A DNA stretch of 64,000 nucleotides from Cordia subcordata (taxonomy: Eukaryota > Streptophyta > Magnoliopsida > Boraginales > Cordiaceae). This document shows, piece after piece, positions 15,690-27,279 of the stretch. A program made the position numbers and the translations under genes. The stretch spans positions 5,935,001-5,999,000 of the forward strand of contig JAPTOF010000004.1 in NCBI GenBank assembly GCA_028554755.1, given 5' to 3'. The notes below the pieces were generated by a model that saw nothing but the letters and a program-made list of their open reading frames with translations, was not told where the DNA came from and did no database searches. How positions within the stretch are numbered: the first letter of the stretch is position 1; the number at the start of each line of letters is the position of its first letter.

Positions 15690-16480
15690 TGAACATATAA
15701 TATAAGAATTTTGAACATATAGAACAATAGTTTTAAACTAGGACTGTTGATTAGCAATGTATTATTTTTTAACATATAGGATAATAGTTTTGAACTAAAA
15801 CTGTTAATTGATCAAATAGCACACTTATTCATTTTAAACTAATAGTTTATAGGTTTTGAACATATAAAACAATAGTTTTGAACTAGGATAGTTAATTGAT
15901 CAGATAGCACACTTATTCATTTTGAACCAATAGTTTATTAGTTTTGAATATATAGAACAATAGTTTTGAACTCTAACAGTTAATTGATCAAATAGCACAC
16001 TTATTCATTTTGAACCGATAGTATATTAGTTTTGAACATTTGAACTAAGACTGTTGATCAGATAGCATACTTATTCATTTTGAACCAATAGTATATTAGT
16101 TTTAAATATATAAAACAATAGTTTTGAATTAGGATTGTTAATTGATCAGATAGTACGCTTATTCATTTTGAACTAATAGTGTATTGGTTTTGAACATATA
16201 GAACAATAGTTTTAAACTATGACAGTTGATCAGATAGTATACTTATTCATTTTGAACCAAAAGTATATTGATTTTGGACATATAGCACAATAGTTTTGAA
16301 CTAGAACGATTAATTGATCAAAGGACACACTTATTCATTTTGAAATAGTGTATTGGTTTTGAACATATAGAATAATGGTTTTAAACTAGGACAATTAATT
16401 GATCATATAGAACACTTATTCATTTTGAACTAATAGTGTATTAGTTTTGAATATATAGAACAATATTTTTGAACACATAC
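15690..16480. repeat. AT-rich tandem repeat, period about 85-95 bp
   Basis: About nine imperfect units, each carrying TTTTGAACATATAGAACAAT, then an AACTAGGAC-like stretch, then AATTGATCAGATAGCACAC and TTATTCATTTTGAACCAAT. Units vary by substitution and small deletion. Non-coding. Confidence 0.85.
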
Positions 16481-16860
16481 TGAATTTACTCGTGTATCTT
16501 CATCCATGGACATACATAAAATTTATGAGATTATAATTTTTATTTTGTGAACTTGCTTTTAAATTTTTGAATATGTAATATAAGAGTTTTGAACATATAA
16601 TATAAAAATTTTGAACACAGAGTATAATCAATGAGCATACAATAATAAGAGTTTTGAATATGCAATATAAGAGTTTTAAACATGTTTACAGCTTTACATA
16701 AAAGTTTTGAACCTATAATATAAAAATTTTGAACACATATACCGTTATGTATTGTGTGCATACTATTTATGCACAATACGGTGTACAGTGTTTACACGGA
16801 GCATTGTGCATACAGTGCACAGTGTAAGTATTGGCTTTTAAGAGATAAAGATACTTTAAT
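16481..16860. repeat. GTTTTGAACATATAATATAA-type repeat block
   Basis: Scattered copies of TTTTGAACATATAATATAA and related words follow the tandem array and end in a GTGCACAGTGTAAG-rich stretch. The same word family recurs at 19.9-20.2, 44.4-44.7 and 50.2-50.5 kb. Confidence 0.6.
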
Positions 16861-18284
16861 CTCTGAGTTTCGGATAAAAATTCAAATAGGCCCCTTAACT
16901 ATGAAAAATATCTTTTTTAGTCCCTTGAGTTAATAGAGAATTGCCAAAATTAATTTTCAACTATTGGACTTGTTTGAAAAGCCCTAAATACCCTTGAAAA
17001 AATTTATATTTATATATATACACACACATATGTGTGTGTGTATGTGATCTAGAAAAGAGGACATCATTATTCTTTCACATTCTTCATTTAATCTTTCCTA
17101 TAAATATAGTATTGTAAGCATAAGTTATCGCTGGTGGATTGTATTACAAGTCTCTAGTTTTAGCTAAAGAAGAGCACACTGGTGCAGTTTTCGTATTATT
17201 TGTATAAAATATAGACATGTAGTGTTGTGCTTGTGTTGCGTATTCACGATACTAATAGCTCTTTTATATGCAAAATGGACAAGGATGAACACAAAGGTCA
17301 CTTGTTTCGTATGAATACTATAACACACATGTTAATGGTAGAACTAAGGGGGATCAACAGGTGCCCAAGCACACCCCGGCCCTAAGCTTCAAAAAAAATA
17401 TATGTCTATATAAATTTTTAAATTTTTTGACGGCCCCCCTTATTTTTTCTCTCCTTTCTTCTATTTGAAATTCTTCTCAAAGTAATCTTTTTAGCATACA
17501 TTTTTTTTCTATAGATGATATTTCAGTGATCAAAATTTTATAATAAATGAATAATTTTAGTAGATAAATTTTAGTAGTATTTAATTTATATGTTTTGCTG
17601 CCTAGGCACTTGGAGTTTTCTCTTGCAAGGTAAACTTTAAAGCCTCATAATATTTATGAAAACATTTTCATGGAGAACTCTTTCATTTAAGGAGTTTCTT
17701 TATATGTAATTTATTTATTTTTAGCTAGATAATTCCACAAATGAGAGAATGACTTAATTTCATATATAGAATCAATAAATTTTATCACCAACCTTTGTTT
17801 GTTATGATTGTTTTATTATTGTTTTGTGTAATATGTTCTAAGATAAGTACTTAATATTTTACTTAATAATATGTATGGTAGTTTTCATTCAATTGCGTAA
17901 ATAAATCTTTATCTTTAATAATAAATTTATAGTTCTACTGATGACGCATATATCTTTTCTCTTTTTCATTTTTTGGATCACATATGTGCTCAAGGGCATT
18001 TTTGGATCTTTGAAACAATCGAAATGGTTAGTCATTAATTTCAACAAACTTTACTAACTCCGGTTCGAATCTAGTCCCCTGTCTTGGGTTGAGTGCCTTC
18101 GATTTAACTAGTATACAGTATAGGGAACATATTGTACACCCAAGATTTGCTAGCTAGTGGTTGAGCTCCACCAGCTGGATGTCCCTTGTTGCAAAAATAG
18201 AAAAAAAATTTACTAACCCTAGGACTAAAAAGAACATTTTTCATAGTTGAGGGACCTGCTTGAAAATTTAACAAAAATCGGAGG
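16861..18284. mobile_element. Possible element with about 65-bp inverted ends
   Basis: The left end (CTCTGAGTTTCGG through CAACTATGAAAAAT-like sequence to TTTTTTAGTCCC) recurs inverted at about 18214-18284. Long inverted ends suggest a Mutator-like or foldback element of about 1.4 kb. No target duplication or coding region was identified. The interior includes a perfect 20-bp palindrome near 17020-17040. Confidence 0.4.
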
Positions 18285-18390
18285 AGCTGCTTGCATATTT
18301 AATAGTATAAAATAATGTTTGACATTTTAAGGGAAGATTGGGGATACGAGGATAAGTACAAAAGAATGCATTCGACATAGAGTATTCTTC
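18285..18390. repeat. Third upstream-region paralog, left part
   Basis: Matches the segment around 6245-6345 and 10950-11045. It is cut at ATTCTTC by an insertion and resumes at 20230. Confidence 0.6.
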
Positions 18391-20229
18391 GCAAATTTTA
18401 TGGTGCACCCAACGAATGGTACCCCCAACATACGCTATACACCCCTCTTTTTGTAAAACATGTGCCTTAAAAAAGAAAATAATAGATCAACTTAACAACA
18501 GCAGTAGCAACTTCTTTCTTCTCTCTCTTCCCTTTTTCTCTCTTCTCTCTCCTTTCCTTTCTTTCTCTTCTTTCCTTCTCTTCCTGTCTCGTATGTGTAT
18601 ATGTGTGTGGCTAGTAACGTGAAAGCTGTATGTCTGTGGCTAGTAACGTGAAAGCAGTATGTGAGGTTTTTGTTTGTGATTATGTGAGGGTTATCGTGTG
18701 TGTGTTAGCAGATAGGGGACAATGGGAATAGGGGTCTTGGTGTGTGAATATTTCATATGTGTACAATGAGAGAGGTGTATAAAAAATTTTTGGAATTGAC
18801 TCTCAAACTTTAAAATTTTTATCTTAAAATGGATTTGAGACAGAATTTGAGGCAGAAAATTTTCGTCCCAAAGACCCTCGTCTCGAATTTTGAGACCGAA
18901 AATTCCGTCTCTAATCACGACAGAAAAATTTTCATCTCAAATATATGTTAACTTATTAGAAAATTTTGTCCAAATTTTTTGCCTTGATTTGAGATAGATA
19001 ATTTGTTACGAAACAAAGCACCAAATGCAATGAATTTGTGCAAAAATCAACAATTATAAAAATTTAAGGAAATTGAGAATACAATTAAATATAATATAAT
19101 ACTTACAAACTTTAAAGACACAAGCAAATAACTTAAAAAGGAAATGCTGAGACCTGAATATCTTCAGTTTCCTTAAGACCTTATCGCCCCGCTACGGTGC
19201 TTACGGATAAAGACGACTGTCTCCCATGATTCAACGGCAGTATTTCTACAATAATGTCACTCCAAATTATAGAAAAGGCAAACCAAAATAATGCTAACTC
19301 TCTCTTTCAAGAAAATTTTAATGCTCTAGTTTTAGTATGTAAAAATGAATGCAGAGAAAAGATGATTTTGTAAAATAACTTGCGTGCTATTTATAGATAA
19401 CAAGATGTCTGTTCGGAAAAGTTATGTCAACTCTTCATGCCAAGGGATGTGCCCTTTAGTCTGGAAAAGTTATAACTTTTAATTTGTAAGGTTATAACTC
19501 TTAGTTTGGAAAGGTTACATCCTTATAATTTAATTTTAAAAATTAAATTAAATTCTATTATAATTTAATTTTTGAAATATAATACATCTTTCCAAACATT
19601 ATCTCAATTTCTCATTCATTATTTATTTGAGTCAATTTAGAATTAAACTCAATTTACTAACATAATTTCCATCTCAAATCCATCAATTTCTAGAAGTGGG
19701 TGTTTGTGTTATGTGAAGAGGTGTTGCCAGAGAATGGAACGACCAAACATGAAGAGATCGGCAGGCGAGATGGTGAACTTGGACCGCTATGCCCGCCATG
19801 GCGTAGTGGTGAGGCTAGTTTTAGGACCTGCAACCTATCTTTTTTATAATGCAAGTTTTGTATTTAATTTTGTATATTAGAAGATATTTTAAGATTGTGA
19901 GCTTTTCGTTTTGCGAATATTTCGATCAAAGTTGTGACGTGTTGTTCATAGCTGTGAACGTGTCGATCACAAGTTTTGAAACATGGCGTATAAAAATTGT
20001 GAACAATTAAGAGTTTTGAACATAAAGCATTAAAATTTCGAACATGTAATATAAAATATGTAAATAATCAAAAATTGTAAACATGTAATATAAGCATTGT
20101 GAATTTATAAAAATTGTGATTGCATAATATAAAAATTATGAACGCATTAAAATTGTAAATGTATAATGCCAAGATTATAAATAGGTGCAACATATTTATA
20201 AGTGTGGGTGTATGGTATACAGACCCAGC
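18391..20229. mobile_element. 1.84-kb unclassified insertion
   Basis: Splits the third upstream paralog and is flanked by ATTCTTC on both sides (18384-18390, 20230-20236). It contains a tandem duplication of about 32 bp around TGGCTAGTAACGTGAAAGC (18603-18665), a CACTA-like subterminal motif cluster near 18830-18930, and GTGAACATATAATATAA-type words towards its right end. No coding sequence is supported. Confidence 0.5.
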
Positions 20230-20682
20230 ATTCTTCACCTTTCTCAGGCAAATTCCTGAATGAGAAAAAAAATGACTTTAAGAAGCTTTAGACCTTGAAT
20301 CATGTTTACTTGCTTAAACATGACTTCTTAAGAGACACTTCACTCTCACTCCTTACGAGAGTCATTTTTTTTTTTTTTTGGATTAAGATAGTTCTCAAAT
20401 ATTTTTCCCATAGCTTGAGACTCTTCAAGTACGGTTAACTATAGCATTATTTTGATATTCTTCTCATACCATAAAATAATTCCTTTTCAATATAGATTTA
20501 TTTATTTATTTGAGAGAATGTTATTTCGCCCATGAGTTTTCGCATAAATCTCAAACTCCGGCCTGAGATTTTACTTTTATCCTTTTCCGCTCATGATACC
20601 AAGTTTTGTCCAACAATGCCCTGTCTCTGATTTTTCTTGTTTTTGGTTTTATTTTTTAAAATATTAGCTCATTATTAAAAAA
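20230..20682. repeat. Third upstream-region paralog, right part (empty hAT site)
   Basis: Matches the sequence flanking the 7229-8714 element directly across its insertion point (CTTAAACA at 20313). The remainder is AT-rich and non-coding up to the hAT transposon. Confidence 0.6.
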
Positions 20683-20690
20683 GGTTATAC

Positions 20691-23600
20691 ACTATGAAGC
20701 ACCGACACCTTCAAAGTGCAGCGTATTACGTGTCAGACACGTGTTGGACACCGACACACCCCCAACACGCTCTGACACGTGTCTGGTAATTTTTTTTTTA
20801 ATTTCCAACACGCTACAACACATCCTCCGACACGGAAATGGACACGCACAAGATTTTTTTGTAATTTTTAAAATTATTTGGGGCACTAATATAAATCCGA
20901 AAATAATTAAAAAAAAAAGAGAAATCAATTTATTATGCTGCTTCTCGTCTTTTCCAGAGAAGTCATGAGTCATCTTCTCACTTTCTCCAAACTCCTTTGG
21001 CCAAAAATACTTAGCCCTTGATAAAAAAATAAATACATAAATAACTTACCTCCAATATTCCAACGCTTGGTAGGACGGACTCGACGTCGACAACATATCT
21101 TTTGAGAAAGGTAAGCATATGCGAGATCTATATGTATATGTATATGCGAAAGTTGTATGTATATGCTCATGCATAAGGCCCGGTTAAAGACAAGGAAAAT
21201 TTAACAAAGATAAGGAAAATTAAAAAGATAATTAAAGAACTTCAAGTTTTTCGCCCCCCTTTTTTTCTTGTGATTTTGAAATTTGATTAGAGAGAAGAAA
21301 ATAAAAAAACCCTAACCCTAAGCTAGCTACAGCTAAGCATAAATGAGTATTGTTGTTTTTGGACTTTGGTTGACCTTTTTTTTAGCTTCATAGGTCTCCC
21401 TTTGCTCGACCCTGAATCAAATATAACAATTTCAACATTATCCCGAGCTATGTGGCTTAGTTTCTCATACAGGTCGTGTTGTGAATGAGTCAAGATGGAA
21501 CATTATATTTTGACAAAGTAAGTTAAACAATATTGCGAAAAAAATGATAATTGATGTTGAACATTTTACAATTAAATTGGTTTTTTTTTTTGTTTTTACC
21601 TTGATAAGATTGGCTTTATTCTTAAAGCCTGTAGACTCAGAATTTACACACAGTGTTAGCATACAAGGGCGACAGTTCCACAGGAGGCCTTTAGAAACCA
21701 CAAAATAATTTGATGAAAGATATTCAGGCTCTAACTCGAAGTAATGTACAGATGTAGTCCAAAACTTGATATGCTGTTTAATTTATGTAAATCATCTTGT
21801 GGCGACTACATGATAGGCATGAGAATGAGAATTTAATCCTTAATTTATGTCAGAGAAATAAAACTGAATGAAAAAAAAAAAAAAGAGTTAGTCACCTTGA
21901 ATTGTATTGAAAATTCAAGAAGAGTATCCAGATCACCCTGGTAGGTTAATGATAGCAAACTTGGGGCCCGAATATGACCCTTTTTTTAGCTACAGCTGAG
22001 CATAAATGATTGTTAATTTGTTAATTTTTCTTTTTTTTGTTAGTGATTGTTAATTTGTTATGAATTTTGGGAATTTTCTCTTTGTTTGTGATTATTAATT
22101 GAATATTAATAATTATTTTGACAGAGAGACAGGGTTATAATTTTTGAGATGTGGCTTCATCATCTTCTACTGCTAGTGTACCTTCAACGCTAATTTTGAG
22201 TGAAAATCAAGATCAAGATTTAAGTAAACCACTATGGAAATATGTTACTAGGACAAATAAAATGGATGATGGTGGTGGAAATTGTACATGGATATGTAAT
22301 TTTTGTCACCAAACTAAGAAAAGCTCTTATCCTAGAGTTAGGGCTCATTTATTGAAGATACCTAAGGTGCGAATAGGAGCATGTCCTAAGGTTAGAGATG
22401 TTGATTTGGTAGAAATGCAAAAAATAGACGAGCAAGCAACAAAGAGAATGGAAAGTAGTGCTCCAAAGAAAGTGTCTTTGCCTAGGAGTGCTACAACAAA
22501 TGTTATTCAAGGGAAATATGATTATAAAAGAAGAAGAACAAGTGGGAGTGTAGGTAGTTCTTCACAATCTAATCCTATTCTAAAGGGATTCAATATTCAA
22601 GCCCGCGATATGTTGCATGCTAGTATTGCTCAAATGTTCTATTCTACTGGATTGCCATTTCATTTGGCAAGGAATCCCTATTATGTACATTCTTAGTCAT
22701 TTGCAGCCAACAATAGCATTCCAGGATATTTGCCTCCTAGATATAATTTGTTGAAAACTACTTTACTTCAACAAGAAAAAGCTCATGTGGAGAGAAAATT
22801 GCAACCTATAAAGAGCACTTGGAGTCAAAAAAAGGTAAGTATTGTCAGTGATGGATGAAGTGATTCAAAAAGAAGACCACTTATAAATGTTATGGCTGTG
22901 AGAGAAAGAGGGCCAATGTTTCTTAAGGCGATTGATTGTTCGGGAGAAACAAAAGATAAACACTTCATTGCTAATATATTGAAAGAAGTAATAGAAGAAG
23001 TTGGTCCTGATAATGTTATTCAAGTAGTCACTGACAATGCTAAGAATTGTGCAGGAGCTAGAGCACTTGTTAGTCAAATTTATCCTCACATTACTTGGAC
23101 TCCATGTGTAGTGCACACTTTAAATCTTGTTTTGCAAAATATTTGTTTACCAAAGAATTCTGATGTCAATGAAGTTACATTTCCTGAGTGTTCTTGGATC
23201 ACGAATGTTCATGATGTTATTATGTTTGTGAAAAATTTCATCATGAACCATTCCATGAGGTTGGCCATGTTCAATGAGTTTGTCCCGCTAAAGTTGTTTT
23301 CGGTGGAAAATATTCAATTTGCTTCAGTAATTGTGATGATGAAGCGATTCAAGCTTATCAAAAGAAGGCTTCAAGAGTTAGTTATTAGTGAGCAATGGAG
23401 TACTTATCGAGAAGATGATATGGGAAAAGCTCAAGTGATGAAGGAGACACTTCTTAATGATTTGCGGTGGGATAAATTTGATTACATCATTTCTTTTACG
23501 GGGCTAATTTATGGCATGCTTAGGTTATGTGACACTAATAAACCTTGTCTTCACTTGGTTTATGAAATGTGGGATTCCATAATTGAACAAGTGAAAGTTT

Positions 23601-24936
23601 CAATATTTAGGAAAGAGGGAAAGCAACTTGAGAAGTCTAGTAGTTTTTATGATATGATCTATAAAATTCTCATTGATCATTGGACCAAGAACTATACTCT
23701 ACTCCATTGTTTAGCTCATTCATTGAATCCCAAGTAAGTTATTTATTTGAAATTTCATTTTCTACCTTTTTTTCATGCAATTTTAAAATCTATATTTATT
23801 CTATTTATTCTCTATTCAAGGTATTATACTCAAGAATGGATTGATGAGGTCCCTGGCTATGTTCCTTCACACAAAGATTTGGAAATCTCTCAAAAAAGGT
23901 CAAAATGTTTGAAGAAGTTCTTTCCAAATCCCACGGATCGTGTCAAAGTCAACATGGAGTATGCAAATTTCTCCACCAATGCAAAAGAATTTGGAGATAG
24001 TGATTCAATATATAAACACTATCATATGGATCCTAAAGCTTAGTGGGTGATTCATGGAGCTAGTGCACCATTGCTTCAAAATTTGGCTTTGAAATTGCTT
24101 GAACAACCTTCATCATCATCTTGCTGTGAGAGAAATTGGAGCACTTATTCATTTATCCACTCCTTGAAAAGAAACAACTTGGCACCAAAAAGAGCTGAAG
24201 ATTTGGTCTTTGTTCATTCCAATTTGCATCTTCTACCGAGGAGAGAAGAACACTATTTTAAAGGACGAAGTAAAATGTGGGATATTTGTGGAGATACATT
24301 CAAGTCCTTTGATGATATGGGAGAACTTGCAATTGCCAACTTGTCCCTTGATGAGCCTGAAATAGAGGCAATGATCTTCACAGAAGATGGTGATTAATGT
24401 GTTGGAAAGGGATGATAAAGAGTTTCAATCTAATGAAGCTAAATATGAGTGAATATTATATGTTTCTTTATGAATTTTATCTTTAAACTTTAACTTTGTA
24501 ATGTGTTGAATTGGTTTGTATTTTATGAACATGTTACTTTATGGTGTTTAATCTTCCATGACTAGTTATGTGCTAAATATTATGTTATTGTGTGTGTTAT
24601 TGTATGTTTGATTGAAAAATTATTGGGGTTTTTCAGGTCTATTGTTGTTGAACATGAATTACAAGAACTGGTGGTTTTTTTTTTCTTTTTTTCTCATGCA
24701 TGAATTACAAGAATTGGCAGTCTCTTTTTGTGCCATATTTTGGGGGATGGCTGCAGCCTCTGAAGCAAATTGATTTGTCATGATAAAAATGATATTTATG
24801 CAATATATATAAATTTTAAATATTTTTTTATTTAACGTATCCTGAGCGTGTCGTATCCTAGTTTTTTGAAAAAAGAAGTATCAGCGTGTCGCATCATGTC
24901 GCGTATCGTGTCAGCGTATTATGTCCGTGCTTCTTA
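20691..24936 (+). mobile_element. hAT transposon, 4.2 kb, defective
   Basis: Ends TATGAAGCACCGACAC and, inverted, TAAGAAGCACGGACAT, with further CGTGTC/GACACG words just inside. Flanks GGTTATAC (20683) and GATTATAC (24937) differ by one base, fitting the 8-bp hAT target duplication. It carries one transposase gene on the plus strand, broken by three stops. Confidence 0.85.
22151..24397 (+). pseudogene. hAT transposase (BED zinc finger, hAT C-terminal domain), three internal stops
   Basis: Would cut and paste the surrounding hAT element. In order: N-terminal BED-type finger (CTWICNFCHQ followed by Y-PRVRAHL and C), the STGLPFHLARNPYY segment, a DUF659-like core (VSIVSDG, VTDNAKNCAGA), CVVHTLNLVLQN, and the hAT dimerisation region with SSSSCCERNWSTYSFIHS and RAEDLVFVHSNLHLL. 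An intron with GTAAGT and AAG borders (23734-23820) joins NPK to YYTQEW. In-frame stops lie at 22694-22696 (TAG), 22857-22859 (TGA in the SDG-W position) and 24041-24043 (TAG in a usual Trp position). The expected ATG is replaced by GTG at 22151. Otherwise the frame is open, so inactivation looks fairly recent. Confidence 0.88.
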
Positions 24937-24944
24937 GATTATAC

Positions 24945-25506
24945 CTTGAACTAAAACAGGCAGATTTGGTTATGTGTGTCTGTTATGTTTCGGTATATGC
25001 ATGTAGAAAAAAAGTTAGATTTAGTTATATGTGTGTGTAATGTGTCAGTATACGCATGTAGAAAAGGAGATTTTATTTTATTTTTTAAAATTTTGTGAAT
25101 ATTGCAAATTTGGTACAATAAACTATGTTTTATTTTTATTTTTAAATGGTTAGCTGGCCACAAAGTAATGTCGTATCATGCAAATGGTTTGAAATTACTT
25201 TGGCGCGATGTTTGGAGTTGTCATTAGTTCCAATTTGTCCATTCGTCAATGTCTTCTTTATTAGTGGCTTTCAAGTAGTAAATTCACTAAGGGCCGTATT
25301 TACATTGTTGTACCTATTTTCATTTTATGGTTTGCCTAGGTAAAGTGTTATGATGTGAGGCACCGGAGCATGGGTTTTCATTCGCACAAAATCATTTGGA
25401 GGGTAAAAAGGCAGATCGGGCAAAGTTTCCAAGCTGGTTTATTAGAATGTCTTTATTGGAATAGGGATGAAGGTCGCTTTATTTTTCTTATTTTTATGGA
25501 GAAGTA
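24945..25506. other. Non-coding spacer
   Basis: AT-rich. 24960-25070 contains two diverged copies of a stretch with AGATTTGGTTATGTGTGT and CGTATATGCATGTAGAAAA-like words. No gene recognised. Confidence 0.4.
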
Positions 25507-26142
25507 ATGGAACCTTGGCCAAAAATTGTTTACTGGTATAAACCTCAGCCCGGCATGTTCAAGCTCAATTCAAGTCGAAGTCGTTATGGAAATCAAGCAG
25601 GATGCGAAGATGTTATCAAGGACAGTAAGGAAACTTTTGTGGCGAGGTTTTTAAAGCCAGTGGGAGATCAAATAGTTACATATGTAGAGCTCCAAGGCGT
25701 GTATTGAAGACTTGTGATGGCCAAACAAATAGATGTTTATCGCCTTTGGATCGAGCTTGATGCGACAATCGTGGTGCGATAGATTTCTAATAAAGGTACT
25801 GTTAATTGGAGTGCTAGTCATTTAGGGCTTGTTTGGATTGGCTTTTTTGAAAAACGCTTTTTTTAATAGCTTTTTTTGAGAAGCTGAAAATTCTGACTTC
25901 TAAAAAAAGTTGTATTTTAACTTTTTTTAGAATTTTAGCTTTTTTAGAAGCCAAATCAAATAGTTATTGCAAATTTAATATGACTTTTTCCGGAAAAAAA
26001 GTAATTTTTCCTTAAAAAAATCCAATCCAAACAGGCCCTTAGTGTTTAAGATTCAGCAGCTTTTGGTGAACTTCAAGTACAAGATTACGCATATCTTCCG
26101 GGAGGATAACAAGGTACTGTGACTTCTTTCCTCAAAATCTGA
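25507..26142 (+). pseudogene. LINE RNase H domain relic, split by a MITE
   Basis: The frame WYKPQPGMFKLNSS, a GNQAGCEDVIKDS segment and ETFVARFLKPVGDQIVTYVEL match the RNase H-like (RVT_3) domain at the end of plant non-LTR retrotransposons (W-KPP-G-KLN-DG...AG-GGVIRD). After stops and a 214-bp MITE, LLVNFKYKITHIFREDNK resumes the expected C-terminal part. Key acidic residues of the DGS motif are lost (SSRS), so it is inactive. Confidence 0.65.
25825..26038. mobile_element. PIF/Harbinger-like MITE, 214 bp
   Basis: Inverted ends GGGCTTGTTTGGATTG and GGGCCTGTTTGGATTG, flanked by TTA on both sides (25822-25824, 26039-26041). Interior of poly-A and poly-T stretches. A Tourist-type MITE sitting inside the LINE relic. 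Confidence 0.8.
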
Positions 26143-26568
26143 TGATCCCGTTAAGAACCAGATAATATCTTCTGTTAAACTCTCAAATTGATTCAATCTG
26201 CAAAACGAGAAAATCTAGGCACCGGTGTGATACTAGTCAAAGAACCTCCGATGCCTAAGTCAGAATATTTCTTAAGAATGAAAGTTTTAAAAAAGAGGAT
26301 GAATAAGAATGAATGAGTTATCTTTTTGGGAACCAAGGGGTCCTGCTTATAGTTTAGGGGGCGGGACACGTGTTAATCCTATCTTGTTCGAATTACTGAT
26401 TATCGATCATCAAACCCTGGTTGGGTTATCGTGCTATTGGTTGGTTAGTCTAGTTCTGGAGGTACCTTATCGAGGGGTTGCCGATAATATTTAGTATGTC
26501 CCGAGTTCATATTGTCAATGTCTTCCTCCTATTGACAAAGGTCGCAGGTATGACCCGATCCCATATCA
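26143..26568 (-). repeat. 3' LTR of the Tat-type element
   Basis: 426 bp, TG...CA ends. Just inside lies a purine-rich tract on the minus strand (CCCTAAATAGGGGCTAC) that could be the polypurine tract. Confidence 0.75.
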
Positions 26569-27279
26569 GTAGCCCCTATTTAGGGACATTCTGCATCGAG
26601 ATGTTGCCAAATGTCTCTCAAACATCTAGCTTTTCACTCAGGCATTCTCTGGGTCTCTTTAATGTGTGTCCATGAGTCACCTTGTTTTTCCCGCGGGCGT
26701 AAGATTCATGAATTGACACGCCTGTACTGTTACAATGGCGTTTCTTTAAAATGCACGACAGAGCCACCATCAGAGACATGTCCTTTCGTCTAACCAGCGT
26801 TTTTAGTGTCTCTCTTTTTTCTTGAAGTTCAAATGCCTTTATGTTGGAGTATAAATACGAATTTTCCCCCTTTTTTCTCACTTTCTACTTGTTCGCTCTT
26901 CATACTCTTAGAAATTTCTCTCCATTCTTTTAAACCCCTTCACTTTACTTCTATGTTCTTTGCTCATGGCCGCTGTTAAGGTCTTTTAGACATTACTTTC
27001 TAGCTCTATTCATCCTTTCTTTCAAGGTTTTATACATAGTCTTCTTTATCGCGGGTACACTTCCTTCCCACCCTTTTATCTTCTTTTTCTCGCTTTTACC
27101 CATTTTTATTATCTACACTTGCCTTTTGTGCACCCGTTCTTTTTCTTTTGCTTTCTTCGCCTAGGTTTAGACATTTTATGACCAAGACTCCTTAGAGTCT
27201 AGGTTTGATGACCATAGGATTGGGGTTTCTTTGTACTTTTATGGCATTTTTGATAACTTAAGGACATTCTACACCTCCG

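Noticed and set aside
15690..16480. Regularly spaced repeats resembling a CRISPR array
   Set aside because: Units are contiguous, imperfect tandem copies in plant nuclear DNA, without unique spacers or cas genes.
19150..19260. GC-richer stretch considered as a possible RNA gene or exon
   Set aside because: No tRNA/rRNA motifs, no open frame of note and no splice context recognised.
22149..22151. ATG at 22149 as the hAT transposase start
   Set aside because: It lies in another frame. The transposase frame has GTG at 22151 where ATG is expected, treated as a decayed start.
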